Positions 34,573 through 47,720 of a stretch of DNA of 64,000 nt are shown here, piece by piece. Position 1 is the first letter of the stretch; each line of letters begins with the position of its first letter. This DNA comes from Hofstenia miamia. Its lineage: Eukaryota > Xenacoelomorpha > Acoela. The notes under the pieces were generated by a model. The model was not told the DNA's origin. It did no database searches and saw only the letters and a list, made by a program, of their open reading frames with translations. The stretch covers positions 508,606 to 572,605 of the forward strand of contig SCFE01000021.1 in assembly GCA_004352715.1 (NCBI GenBank), read 5' to 3'. A program made the position numbers and the translations under genes.

Positions 34573-37500
34573 CATCTACCATAATATAATTTTGAACAAA
34601 ATTTTCACTACTGAATGTGAGTACATTCGCTAATATACATACATATGTCAACATTCTAAACTTCTTAATACGCTTGGAGTGAATTTTTGTAAAATGTGGA
34701 CAAAACGTGTCTCTTCAGTTGCGTTGATCAACGAATCATATTGAGAAAACATAATTTGACGTTCACCATTTGAATTTTGAACACCAAGTACCAGTGCTTC
34801 TGAAATTATTAATTTTGTTGGCAAGTTTGAACTAATTTTACTTTTTTATATAACTGTTTATTAAAATTAGGTGACTGTGTTTTTGCTACTGTAAGTACTG
34901 TGAAATCTTGAGGAAAAACAAAGAAGTGATTTTTCTTATCATATCAAATTATTGGCGCAATAACCATTTTTTAACAAGCCTTGTCATCAAGCGTTTCTGC
35001 ACATAATCAAGCCATTAGAGTTCCACTACTCATTATAACGTTTCAAAAATTTTGAAATTCATCTTGTACATGTTCTTATCATGACATTTAATATTGAACT
35101 TTTTCAAGAAACTATGAAATACTCTAATACTGATAAATTAGATGTTAACCCAAATTTACATAGGGAAAGCTCAGCTTCTCTTTTCCAACAAAAAAATGAA
35201 AACTGTTATTCTTCAATTACACATTTTGGTCCTCAATTTAACTTAAAATGAATATTGAAGCATATCTTAGTAACGAAACGGCTCATTTAGGTTGTTTTAA
35301 AACTTCTATCTTTGTCTCTTTCAGGAAATTGAAATATTTTAAATTAATGATGTAAACTTCAATGGCTTTCATAAATGACTATGCCTTAATTTCGATCGCG
35401 ATGCTTAATGCTACCAATCTTAAATGGTTCGTAATGCCAGTAAGTCTGTGGTTGCTGAGGTCAATGATTGTTGAAATAGTTCTTTATTCAATTCAATCTT
35501 TTTTAGATATAATTTGATAGACCACGAGCCATTAAGCATTTTCGCTTTGAGCAAGCCGTGACTTTAATGTGGACACAAATTTGCAGAAGTGAGTTTTCAC
35601 GAACCATGGTCTACTCACTATTATTGAGTAAGTTCTGCATCAAAGCATTTTGATATTTCCTTCAACCTCAAGAAATTTAATATCTGCAATTCTTTCTATT
35701 TCTCAAACTTTACCTGCCACTTTACCTGCTCTATCACACATACATGTATATTGTAAAATTAATGGAATATTCTATTTAAAATAACAAATCCCGGAACCCA
35801 CCTACACTAACTATTATTATATTAAGATTCGACAACCAATTTTTGTAATGTCTATGACTATGTGAATTTGTATACCATTCCAAGTCCCATTTATGTGGCC
35901 TTCGTGCTTTTTCTGATCTGATCCAACCGAACCCACAAAATTTGTTGATCCTTACAAACTATCTTCATTTGGTATTTAATGTTTGTTTAACCAAGTATTC
36001 TTCATATGCAGCTATGACGGTGCAAATATTAAGATGTTCTAAATATTCTACATATTTAGACATCTATGATCATCTTGAATTTATGTGAATCATTATTTTA
36101 CAATTTATAACCATTATTTCATTCACGATTTTGCGCTTATAAACATTGTAAAGTCTAAAAATAATCATAAATTAACATATATTTGTTAGCAATTTTTCAA
36201 AATATCGTAAAATCTGATTTGTATAATTTTTTTTGAATATATAATGGTTTTACTAGTTATTAGTGTGGGTAAAATTTCCGATGGAAATTAAATTATAAAT
36301 ATAATGCTTTTTTGGAACTATGTCGATAACGGTAAGCAGGAAAACAATTAAAAACAGAAGTTTAATTGCAAAGTACTGTAATTCATTAAGTCGGTAAGGG
36401 CAATCAATTAATTACAATTTTTTGGAAACAAAGCGTTTCTTTTTATCATCCCCAATTTCACAAGTTCATTATGTTCTCCAAAAAACTTTTTGTTGTAAAT
36501 TTCAATGGGTCTTACCTTAGTAATTCAACGTCTTCACAAAAACACACTACCAACTATGTTACTTTTTTGGTTAATATTTTCAAAGAAGTATATACAGTTT
36601 GTAATCAAATTAAGCATTAAACTTTTGAATCTATTAGTCATACCTATTTATCATATGTAGTATAAGAATCAACCCAATCTAATAACACTTGATTAATACT
36701 TATCTTATACATGTCAAAAAAAGAATATTGATTTCTACAATAATGGCATCAATAAAAGTTCAAACTCAAATTTACATATTCCTTAATATACATTTCTTTT
36801 GAATATCATAAAAAAAATTTTAAATCTTTGGATTCTCAGAAAATCAGGTATGATAAATATTATTTTTGGAATTTTAAGCAAAATAATCGGATTAGTGCCT
36901 CCATGAAATGACTCATTGTTGGTAGAGAAAAACCTAAGAAAGATAGTGGGAAAACTTTCAGATAGTTGATTTTTTGATGAGAATTTAGCCTTAGTTTGAT
37001 TCAAAACAATTCTATATATATTTTTATAAAAAATGTATGAACTAATTTACGAGTAATGCAAGAAATTCTGAAAAACTCTTAGTTTTCATTATTTTTTGTG
37101 CATTTTATAATTTTTTGCTCCATTATTGCACAAGATTAAATTTATTGGAAACTTGAAAGTAGAAGTTTTGTTCTATTAAAATGGAGACAATTAATAGCAG
37201 TGGAGTGGAGATCTTTCATTTCCTACAGAATTCAATTACTGAAATGCACTAGCGTTAAAAACTCATTTAAAAGTTTGAAACTAATTAAAATTTATGCATT
37301 ACGAGAAACTTTATCTTCGAATGAAGTTTTTAATATAATTCTTTATAAAGGAGAGAGTCAAATTCTCAAAGTCAATTAATAGAAACGCACAAGGAAGTGC
37401 AAACAAAATTTAGCAAACGGAGTAATTACACTTTGAAAAGTTTCAAGGATAAGAGAAGCTTAATTCTGAGAGCAAATGCGACAAATAACAATGGAATTTT

Positions 37501-38286
37501 TTAAACAAATACTAATTAATATCTCTTGGAGAAGATAAGAAACAATTCTAATTTGAATTCTGCGCATTAAGTGAAATTATATGTAAACTTATGCTTTCGT
37601 AGTCTGACTATTGAGATATTCAATGATAACTTCTTACGATTATTTCAATCAAATAACTTTGTTAACATAAAGATGGCTAGAACTAGACGAAACAAGAATT
37701 TATAATTTAGAATTTTTACCATTGTAGTGCAAACATTCAAGATATAGGGTATTAAAGTATAATCTGACACATCAAGGTTGCTAAATCGTTTTAAATTTGG
37801 AGAAGCCTGTAAATTGTAATTTGAAAAATCGAAATGTCCAAATAATTAGGCCTAAGGTGTCGACATCTACTATCAAAAGTTTTTCTTAATGCATTGTTAT
37901 TTATCACGTAGAAATTTTTGTCAGCATATTGTGCTTTAATTTCTTTGTTGAAAAATAATGAAGGCAGTTTTTTAAATTTTAGGTGCCTCGTTATTAAACG
38001 ATATTTGTATTATTTTGAAGAAGTGAATTGTGTACATAGCTAATAAGTAATTAAGAACTACGTAAGTATATTTAGGTTTCCCGCATAATTATATAACAAA
38101 ATTTCTACAATAAGATTCATTCGCTTCGATTTGTTTTATTAAGGTAGTGTGATTTCGACCGCCTTTGTTAATAATTTGAGGAAATATTTATCAAAACCAA
38201 TGATGTAATAGCATTTCTGAGAAAGTTTATATGCCTATGTTTTCAGTTAATTATATCTGTCAATTAATATATACAACTACAAGTAT
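34573..38286. other. Non-coding stretch
   Basis: No supportable gene. At 37.14-37.56 kb there is a higher-complexity patch rich in TAAT and CAATTA words and without microsatellites. It could be a homeodomain-bound enhancer, but that is a guess. Confidence 0.45.
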
Positions 38287-38396
38287 GGCCATGGATAGAC
38301 TAGTGATTGGTCAAAAAGTGATCTGTGTGAAGGCATTGCACGCAAGATAATTAGGGATGTGACGATCAAAAGAAATCGAACGCGCCCGATGAACAA
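38287..38396 (+). mobile_element. Truncated copy of the foldback MITE family
   Basis: Contains gactagtgattggtcaaa, aagtgatctgtgtgaaggc, gataattagggatgtgacga and gaaatcgaacg, matching the elements at 22725-23010 in the same order. The right terminal inverted repeat is missing and the sequence leads into the 46-bp array. Confidence 0.65.
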
Positions 38397-38410
38397 ACTT
38401 ATTAACGGGG

Positions 38411-38857
38411 GTGCTATGCTAACGAATTTTGTGCAAACTTTTGTCCAGATTTTTGTTTAAAAAAATCCGCAATGTAGCACGCAAAAATCCTTACATAAGT
38501 GTGGACAAAAATCCGCAGTGTAGTACACCGAAATCCTGAAAAAAGTTTGGACAAAAATCCGCAATGTAGCACACAAAAATCCTGACAAAAGTTTGGGCAA
38601 AAATCCGCAATGTAGCACACAAAAATCCTGACAAAAGTTTGGACAAAAATCCGCAATGTAGCACACCGAAATTCTGAAAAAAGTTTGGACAAAAATCCGC
38701 AATATAGAACACAAAAATCCTGACAAAAGTTTGGACAAAAATCCGCAATGTAGCCACAAAAATCCTGACAAAAGTTCGGACAAAAATCTGCAATGTAGGA
38801 CACAAAAATCCTGACAAAAGTTTGTATAAAAATCGTCAGTATAGCATCGCCTTAAGA
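38411..38857. repeat. 46-bp minisatellite with inverted ends
   Basis: About eight units of 46 bp (starts near 38461, 38507, 38553, 38599, 38645, 38691, 38737, 38782), each containing aaaaatccgcaatgtagc and ctgacaaaagtttggac. The left flank (from gctatgctaacg) is an imperfect reverse complement of the right flank (to cagtatagc), so the array lies between roughly 45-bp inverted ends. Because 46 is not a multiple of three, all three minus-strand frames stay open for 108-149 codons; these are not genes. Confidence 0.9.
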
Positions 38858-39082
38858 TGAAATAATCTGTGTTAAATATACCCGGATCAAATCGTTTAAT
38901 GAACATTTCCTAAGCAGAAAAATGTGAAACCAAATATCTGATCAAAATTTCACATGTTGTAATTCAATCTGATGCTTTTAGTCCTTGAAAATAGAAGTTA
39001 TTGAATTTGATAAAAATACAAAGGACTGTCAATTGCGTCTTTGATTTCAACAATTTACCTTTGCATTTAACTACGCTCCTTT

Positions 39083-39120
<38 letters not shown>

Positions 39121-42100
39121 TATCAGGTTTAAGAGAAAGTTAATATTTTTTTTAATGCGTTAACGTTCTAAATTTTTACATGTTGATACGTTAATATATA
39201 TTAATTTCAAGTGACTGTAAACTCAACGAAGCATTTATTCTATTGTATACATACGATAATACAGGTATGTTTGCATTTGTGTGCCGTCGACAGCCGAATA
39301 CTATGACGCTTAGCGTTTACCTAATCAGAGAAACGCTTTTTTACCAATAAATGTATTATTTGATTTAAAATTTCAATACTAGACAACGGTGGCGAATTCA
39401 GAGGTGATGGGACTCCGGGAAGGATACCCTTCAATCAAGATTTCATGGCAAAGAAAATCTAGGTCCGATTCTATTTTTCCCGAAAATTAGCTTATTTTCT
39501 GGTTCTATTTCGTTTTTTAATAAGAGTCAACTTAGTTTATAGTTTATAGCATGAGCCAAGAAATTTTATTCGAATTTGGAAAAAACACTTCCTATTTCTA
39601 CAAAGATATTGTTAACTAACTAGTTGCATTATCTTAATCCTAATTCATGAAAAGCGCCTTTTGGGAAAAACTGAATAAATTTGTACTGTAACTCCCTAAA
39701 CCTAAATATTAAAGTAAATGCAATGAATTTATTCATTTTATTTTCAATCGTAAATGATGTTTATTCTAGGCAATTCTTGATATCCCCAGAAATCCGGATT
39801 CGAAGTGTCTTTCCATCATTCTATTGCTGAACTGCAAAGAAAATGCTACATTTATTCGTCCATGAAATTGGATGTTGCCGAACATGCATGCCTGTTACGA
39901 TTTATCCCATAGGCTCATATCCGAATAGATGCCCATCACGAGTACGTATATCGCGGCTTTAAGGTTATGACATAGGCTGATTCTGAAACATGCTAGGCCC
40001 TGATATACAATAAATGTAAAATTTTAATTTTTAATTAGAACAAGAGTGAATCAGATTCCTTTTGTATTGCAATTTTTACTGAAATTATAAAACATATTGA
40101 GTTGCAGTAATTCCAGAAGCAAGGAAGTGTTTCTGAGTCCAGGTGCAGTTGTGAATACTTTCTTAAGCATATTTACTTACAAGTGCTTGAAAATTTCTTA
40201 TATCCAATGTGACTATCATTCGTTTTACAAAGAATGTATTCAGACGAAGAATTGCTGATCTAGATAAAATAGACTAGAATTTTAATTAGGTTTCTCTTTC
40301 GGATGCTAAGAACAATGATTTATGAACCCAACCCAAACCCGATTTTCGAATTTGATTCAAAGACTTTCATGAAAAAGCAATATTTTGTGCAAAAATATAA
40401 TAATACTTGAAAATTATTTGAATTGATTATTGCAATATATGTAATTTTATGTCCCTCTTCTTCCGAATGTGGAGACAATCTTAGCATCGTCATCGTCATC
40501 CAATTGTGGTTTTGTACAAAAACTCACCAAATCCCAACTGTTTATTGGTCTTCATCTATCCAAAGCTACTGTTTATATGGTTTATGCGGGCAAAATATAT
40601 AAATGGACTTGACTATAATGCATAGAATTGAAACACGAATTATAATGAATGCATTAAGCAATCTATTCGACATGTTAAAAATACTTCTTTTGGTGATAGA
40701 AAAATTTCTATGGCATAGAGAAAACATATTTGGAGATGTGTGACCGTCAACTTAGCAGGAGAGAAATCACACTCTGATTCTATAAAAATAGTGTGATTTG
40801 TAATAAGTGTTTATACATATTGCTTCAATAACAGAAATCTCATTTACATATGTATGAATTTCGTTTAGGTTCAAACTATATGTGAATATCTATAAAAAAT
40901 TGATATCTTCAACTTCAACCCGATTTGAACATTGAAGTTGTCAGCCCGACCAGAATCAGACATTATACAATTTTGTCCCGGACTCTTTTGTGACTATATT
41001 TCCATAATAGTTTTTGAAGTTATAGAAACAAGTTTTGAAGTAACTACTTGATAATTACTTACTGTAAATCACAATAATATATTAATTCCTTATAGCAACG
41101 CTTGAAGAATGCTTGTATGAGGTTTATTCCAATATTTGCAGGCATTTGCTGGTGAAAGCCATTTTTCAATATTTATTATTAATTTTAGCTTTGCTTATGC
41201 ATAATTCAGTTAATTTTTTTAATTGTTATATACATGTGTACAAAGCTGTTTTCCCTTAATTTCGTTGTTAATGTTCAATTTTAAGAACCAGACTCCTTTA
41301 ATGTTCGGTAATTTGAAGAACAACCAACTTAGATACTACAAGCTCTTTTCCGATGCTGCTGGCAATTAATGCATTGTCTCTTTGTTGGTTATCCAACACA
41401 GCACCAAGGCATGTGGCCGTTTCTGACAGTTTAATTGGTTTAATATTAACGCAGATATTTAGTTTTTAATTAGGTCTTCAGCTGTATTGGGGTTAAATAT
41501 GATTAATTGTGTTTTGTAAAGAATTAATAATACAACTCAGTACTATATTCAAAATGTGTACAAGCTACTTGTTCTGTACCAATTATTTTTAGAACAGCTC
41601 ATTGGCTATTTTTGCATAATTTTAATAACTTGTCTTTAAAAACCTAAAGAGCTGACATAGGATGGACATTATGCTAAAATATTGCCGAATATTTTACTTT
41701 TAAAATTATTTTCTAAATTTTCAAATTATTTGAACAAAAAAATTCGGAGTCGGCAAGGAGCAAACATCATTTTTTTAAGGTGGATTTTGTTGAGCTATCT
41801 CTGATGATTGATTTTCTGACTGTGAAAATTTTAATAAATTACAGCAAAAAATTTAGAAATTCTCAAGACATCATATTCATCATGATCATAGAGTCGTGAG
41901 AGGCAATTTTATTCCAAATTCAGTTTAACTGAAGAACAAATTTATTAAAAACGCGTGTTTTAAGCTGAATATATATGTCTGCAGTTCAAACCTCTTTTCT
42001 TTGATTGTTTTCTTAAAAAAATATACGTGCAACAGACCAAATTGTTATTATTAGTTAAAAATTTTTTAGATAAAATTCAAAGCAGCCACTTACATGCAGT

Positions 42101-45100
42101 ATATAATGTAAATAAATTACAAGTGATTCCCCAGACGGGAACCCATGCATACGTTCAAATTAAAATTTTAGAATTGCTTTATTTGCGACCTTCATAATTT
42201 TTCTTTAAATAAAGTTACTAATCAAAAAAAAACAAATGAAACACTTAGTGTCAAAATTTCACAATAGACATTTTGAAAGAATTTTATAACAACTTTAAGA
42301 ATTGAACAGTTGGCAGACACGAAACAATAAATTTATAGATTTAATTGATTCTTCTTTGGTTTGAAAAATTGTAATACCTTTGTTTATACAATATTAAAAT
42401 TTATATTTCCTCAGTAAAATAATATTAAACAATTAAATTTAATTAATTAATTTTCAGACATCTTGACTTACAAATTTGACATTAGTGTGAAAAATATTGA
42501 TTTTCATATCATTTTTTGAGAGAAAATAAAATTCTACGTGATATTATACATTAAGAAATATAATTACCTAAAGTAACATAGTATATTTAATTCCATGTTT
42601 TTAATGTTTTGAGATCTCTTTCTATATAATCATTATTACCTAGAAAAACGCTCATGCTTTAGAAGTCTTGTGTTCACTGCAGTAACGCTAAGCTTATTAA
42701 CCAAACAATGCATCTATAAAATACAATATTGATGCAATTTTTTGATGAATATGCTCATATGCAATGATAACATTTACTTTACAAATTATTTCTGTACAGG
42801 AAGGATTCGAAGGTATTGAATATTTTTTGAAAATTCCTAATGTATATAGTGTAAAGTCAAGGCAAGGGTAATTTCGGGATAAGAGAATTCATTCAATTGC
42901 GAGTTTTAAGGGTCAAGTGAAAGAGAATTAATCCATTCTTCTATTCTATATATATCGACTAGACATCGTTTTTAGTTTAAATAATTCTTTTCATGTTTTC
43001 ATAAATTCTTTGAATAATTTTTACACATAATATGAACGAAAACACCTGTATATATTATTTCTAAATAATAGCGATTATGACTTAATGAATAAATAAATTA
43101 CTAATTTCTCAATAGAATTAGTGGAATGTTCATATATGCCTCAAACGCGGAACGGAGTTTATTATATGTTCATAATAACTAACACTTTAATAGTCATTAG
43201 ATTTTGAAAAAATGGGACTGATTATATTCTAATGTCTGTCAGAAATTGCTAAAATGTATTAGACTACATTTTACCTTTTCTTTACATATAAATATTTTGT
43301 TACATCACCATAATTGACTGAAGCAGCAAACTTGTCAAAACCATACAAAAGTTAGTGTAGTAAATAAACTTTTTATAAATGACAACACTGCTTTGAAGGG
43401 TTTCGAGATGTGAGCCAAAACCGAAATTGATTTTGGTTGTTATTAATGAAAATTCTGGGAAAGTTATAGTTACTTTCAAATATCCTGATGGCACAAAGTT
43501 ATTTGCAAAGGGAAAACAAATATAAAGTTTGAGGAAGCATAATAAGCGATTGAGATATACATCTGGGAGAATGGTGAACGAAGTTGTGGCTGATAATACC
43601 TGCTAATATATTTTAAATCCTACATACCGCAGTGTAAAGGGAAATCAATTAAGCCAAATGGGTGACGGCGCTTCTAACTTAATTGTTTAAAAAAGGAAAT
43701 TTGCGCTAAACTCGGCCATTCTTTAGGCAAAGTTTTAATTGAACTTGCTGGCTGGAGTCTCCAGATTTAATGCAAGGCAAATCCGAGTGGAAAACCTAAT
43801 TACTCGAATGGAAGTTGGCGGGAAATCCCAAGTTGAGATGAATTCGTAAAACTTAATTTGTCTTGTCCTATAATCAAGTTAAGCTAAGATTCAATGCCGT
43901 GAAAGTTTATTAATTTCACTCACTGACTTTTCAGAAGAGAAGAAATGACAAAACTATAAAGGGGATGGTTGTTGACTTGATTGAATAGCAATTTTTAGAC
44001 AAAAACACCGCCATTAAATCAAGAACGTCTGACGAAACGTCACTGCAGCAAATTGCATTTTAATTTCAAATCTCTCATTATTTTATGCACCATAAACATG
44101 CACGCCTTTACATGGTACATGTACATGCACACGTGCACACGTTTATGTTTTCTTAAAATTCTATTTTTTAAATTTTAAAATTAATTTAAAGTGACAATGA
44201 ATCAATAAAATAAGAAATATTTTTAAATATATGCTATATAATATAAAAATTTCAAATGTGTTCTTTTCCTAAAAATTTAGAAATTCTATTTAAAAATTTG
44301 CAAGGTTCCTCATACAAAAATATGTAAAAAATATAATAATCAAGCAATTTTTCTAAACTTTTTTTATAAAATTAATGCAATAAATGCTGATAGGGTTTAA
44401 AGAAACACCGCGAATTCTTGAACTTTATATTAGCTTTTTATTAATGTAAAAGGAATTTCACAAAGCCTTAAATATGATACAACTGAGAAAATTTATATTT
44501 TGAATTGTTACAATATAATTATAATGCTTTAATCCATGATATTAAGAACTTTGACTTTTATTAGATATTAATCATTTTTTTATTATAATAAAATATCTAG
44601 AAATTTGATAAATTCAATATTTTTTCAAACTCACATACATCAAGGTGTGTTAAAATTAGCTTTATTGGTGTGTTAGTGTTGAGTATATTATTCGTAGAAT
44701 TAATCACAAAACATTTTATGTTGTATATATTTAAAAAATTATTTGAAATTTTTCAATTGTTTTGCAATCAATATAAATTTTTGTCTTTATTGTACGCTTA
44801 TACAATTGCTGTACCGCTTAAAGTAGCTTGGTGTTAGATCCACATTTTTTTCACTTACGAACACTTTAAACTTATATATGGATGGTCACCACATTTGATC
44901 ATTTGAAGGGTTAAAAGATTTAGTCTTAATTGCTGTTTTTTATAAACTCGATTGCTTATAGTGGCATATTTTTAATTCGTTGTTAAATAAATTTGTAACG
45001 TTTGATTTTAAATTATCATTTTTACATAGTTGGTTTTGAGTGTTTTTTCAAACGTTATTTATATATTTGTGCAACAATTAATCATGAAAAAGCATAGAAA

Positions 45101-47654
45101 GATAGTCGCTATCATGAGATTTTTTAATATTCCAATCAAATATGCTACTATGAAATTTAAAGATCAAAAGTTGGCTTAGCTTGAGAAATATACATTACTA
45201 AGCTTTTTAGTTTTTTGTGAGAATTAGCTCATACTTTACTAATTATCAAATGCAACATTTTGATAAAAAAATTGCACCAAGCTATGCAATTGTGAACGTG
45301 GAACATTGGTACTCAACATCTATTAAATGCTCATTTTTTCGTACAGGCCACTTAGTTCTAATTGTTAACAGAAAATTTTGTTTGAGGACAAAGAGCTAAT
45401 TGCGTTCCTGGCGTTTCTTCTGTTATAAAAAAACTTAAATGTTTAGTAAACTTCTAGTAATATATTCCAAACTTGCTCAAATTTGTGGTTTTCTGTCTCT
45501 TAGTCTCAGTTCCTATATAAATAATATTAATGAAAATAACTTAAAGACAATGTTTTCATCAGTAATTGCATTTAATCGTGCTATGTACTGGTTAACAGGC
45601 TCATTCCTTTAGGATATTTTATAGTTTGGAAAAAATTGGTAATTTCGCAAATTGGCATATTATATAAATGTGGAATTTAAAATGATAAATTACTAAGTAA
45701 AATTTATAAATGATATTTTTTAATGTCATGTATACAATTACTAACCTGTGTTTTAAAAAATAATAGAATTTGTCATTAAAATCTATAATAATTGAGATAA
45801 TGTATTTTCTTCTGTAAATTCCTGGTTGTACTCCGAAATTAGTTTTACAATAATTCAATTAAATGGAATAATATTATTAAAAAGAACTAATGGCTATTGA
45901 GTGGGTTAAAAGTTGGCTGGAGAGTTGTTCATTAAGAAATACAGTTTTAAACACGAGAAGTACAATTAGTGGAAGTTGGTAAGGCCTCTTGACCTTCAGA
46001 GATCTCGTTGATTAAGTAGTTTGGAGAAAAAATTAATTAATTTATTTTTCAGAGATCTCGTTTTCTAGAGCAGAATTGCAATTTCATTTTCAAATTATGT
46101 CAATTGATAAACTACGCAATAGTTCCAAGGCGTACATTAAAATAAAACGATTACTGCCAATCCCCCATATCACAAAATACTTTGCTAATTTACCAAATTA
46201 ACTTAGCAATTTATTTCATTAGTAATAAACCACTTAATATACGATAGTTATTCCTCCTTTTAAATTTGCTTTAAAAATTTGTATTGAAAAATGGGATCGA
46301 TAAAATTCTGAGTCCGCGTAAAGACCCAATAAACTTTTAAAAATATATTAAAATGCATAAAGATTTTTCATAATTTAGCTTTTTTAGGACAAAATATTGT
46401 TTAGATTAAGTGAATTTGCTACTGTACTAAATGACATAAAATAGCACTCAGCCAGAGGTTTTTATTAAACTACACAAAAGTATTCATTGCCGCATATTAC
46501 ACAAAGCTAAATGTAACTTTAACAAAAATTAGCCAAAATCGTTGTTAATTATTATCATTATTTTTTAAAATTCATCAAAGAATAAATAAAATATAAAAAA
46601 TTGCAGGGGGTTTACTTGGGTAATTTTTGTACGGAGCCCATTAAATCACATTTGTAATGGCAAACGGTTTTTATATTATTTAATATGATGATTTAATTTT
46701 GCACATAATGAAGGCCAGCAACACTTCTTTTAAAATTATATTCTAGTTTATTTGATAATTTTTTAAATTCCCTATATATTTAAAAATAAATAGAGCCTAT
46801 TGTAACTTTTGGCTAACATCAACATAATTTTTGAAGCACCTTTTTAATGATGCCTCATTTTTCATAGACCAGCGTTTATCAAGCTCATTTACACTCAAAA
46901 TGATAATTGAAGTAAAAAAATTTTGTAGGCATAGACAAATAAGTAAATTTAAAAAATTGAAATTTTGATGATTTAATCAGTCAGTGGTGTTAAAAAATAA
47001 AAGCATCAATAAAGATAATAATTATTAAATAGATAAATACAATAAAGTGCGCATGCCTTCCCTTATTGTTAAGCTTGTTATTTATTATGTATTTAAAAAT
47101 GACAGAAGAAATGTTTATTCATAGTGATCTCAAACATTTCAATGTCATGATGTTCCTTGTCAAGGGCTGTAATGTATGTAGAATAGAGTACTGAGTAAGA
47201 TTGTATTATATGACAGCAACATGTTGAATTTTAATCTCAAATTTACACTGGACATAAATTCACATTTCTTCATTTGATAATCTATTTGTTCCAATTGTAG
47301 ATTCAATACACAATATTGTAAGCTATTGTATAATTTCATAACAGAGAAAACACCATAATTATCAAAACTTGAAACCCTAATCCGCCCCAAGAAATTTACT
47401 ACCAGAAAAATTTCTAAATGGATCTAATACCCCTTATAGACTTCAGCAACTAATTAATAAAAGTGGACTGGCATTTGACATGTAAAAATTATCACGGTAG
47501 TATTTAGTCTATGAAATTATATACATGTGGATTTATTTTTTTGCTAGTTTTACTTACAAATATATATAAAAATGGAATAAACACCACCCCAAACCTACCT
47601 TACTCAAATATTTACTGCTCAAAGCCACTCGATCTGAAAGCTTCCTGCCCAAAC
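38858..47654. other. Non-coding stretch
   Basis: No supportable gene in nearly 9 kb. An (AT)n run lies at 39086-39116. A possible transposon terminus (ggtggcgaattcagagg) is at 39.39 kb. A higher-complexity patch at 43.64-44.06 kb has repeated TAATT words. Isolated open frames of 60-80 codons have no motifs. Confidence 0.5.
39086..39116. repeat. (AT)n microsatellite
   Basis: About fifteen AT units. Confidence 0.9.
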
Positions 47655-47720
47655 CAATGGCGGATTCAGATTAGGGCGTTTGGGTGATCGCCCCGTCCCC
47701 TCCGCCTAAAAACCAGTGCC
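47655..47720. mobile_element. Possible DNA-transposon terminus
   Basis: CAATGGCGGATTCAGATTAG followed by a GC-rich stretch resembles the CAGTGGCGGATCCAG-type ends of many non-autonomous elements. No partner end is identified. Confidence 0.35.

Noticed and set aside
38459-38845. CRISPR-like regular array
   Set aside because: The whole 46-bp unit is conserved, with no unique spacers, and the setting is a eukaryotic genome.
38414-38906. Three overlapping minus-strand open frames of 108-149 codons with Cys/Phe-rich repeats
   Set aside because: They are translations of the 46-bp minisatellite. The unit length is not a multiple of three, so all three frames repeat and stay open together.
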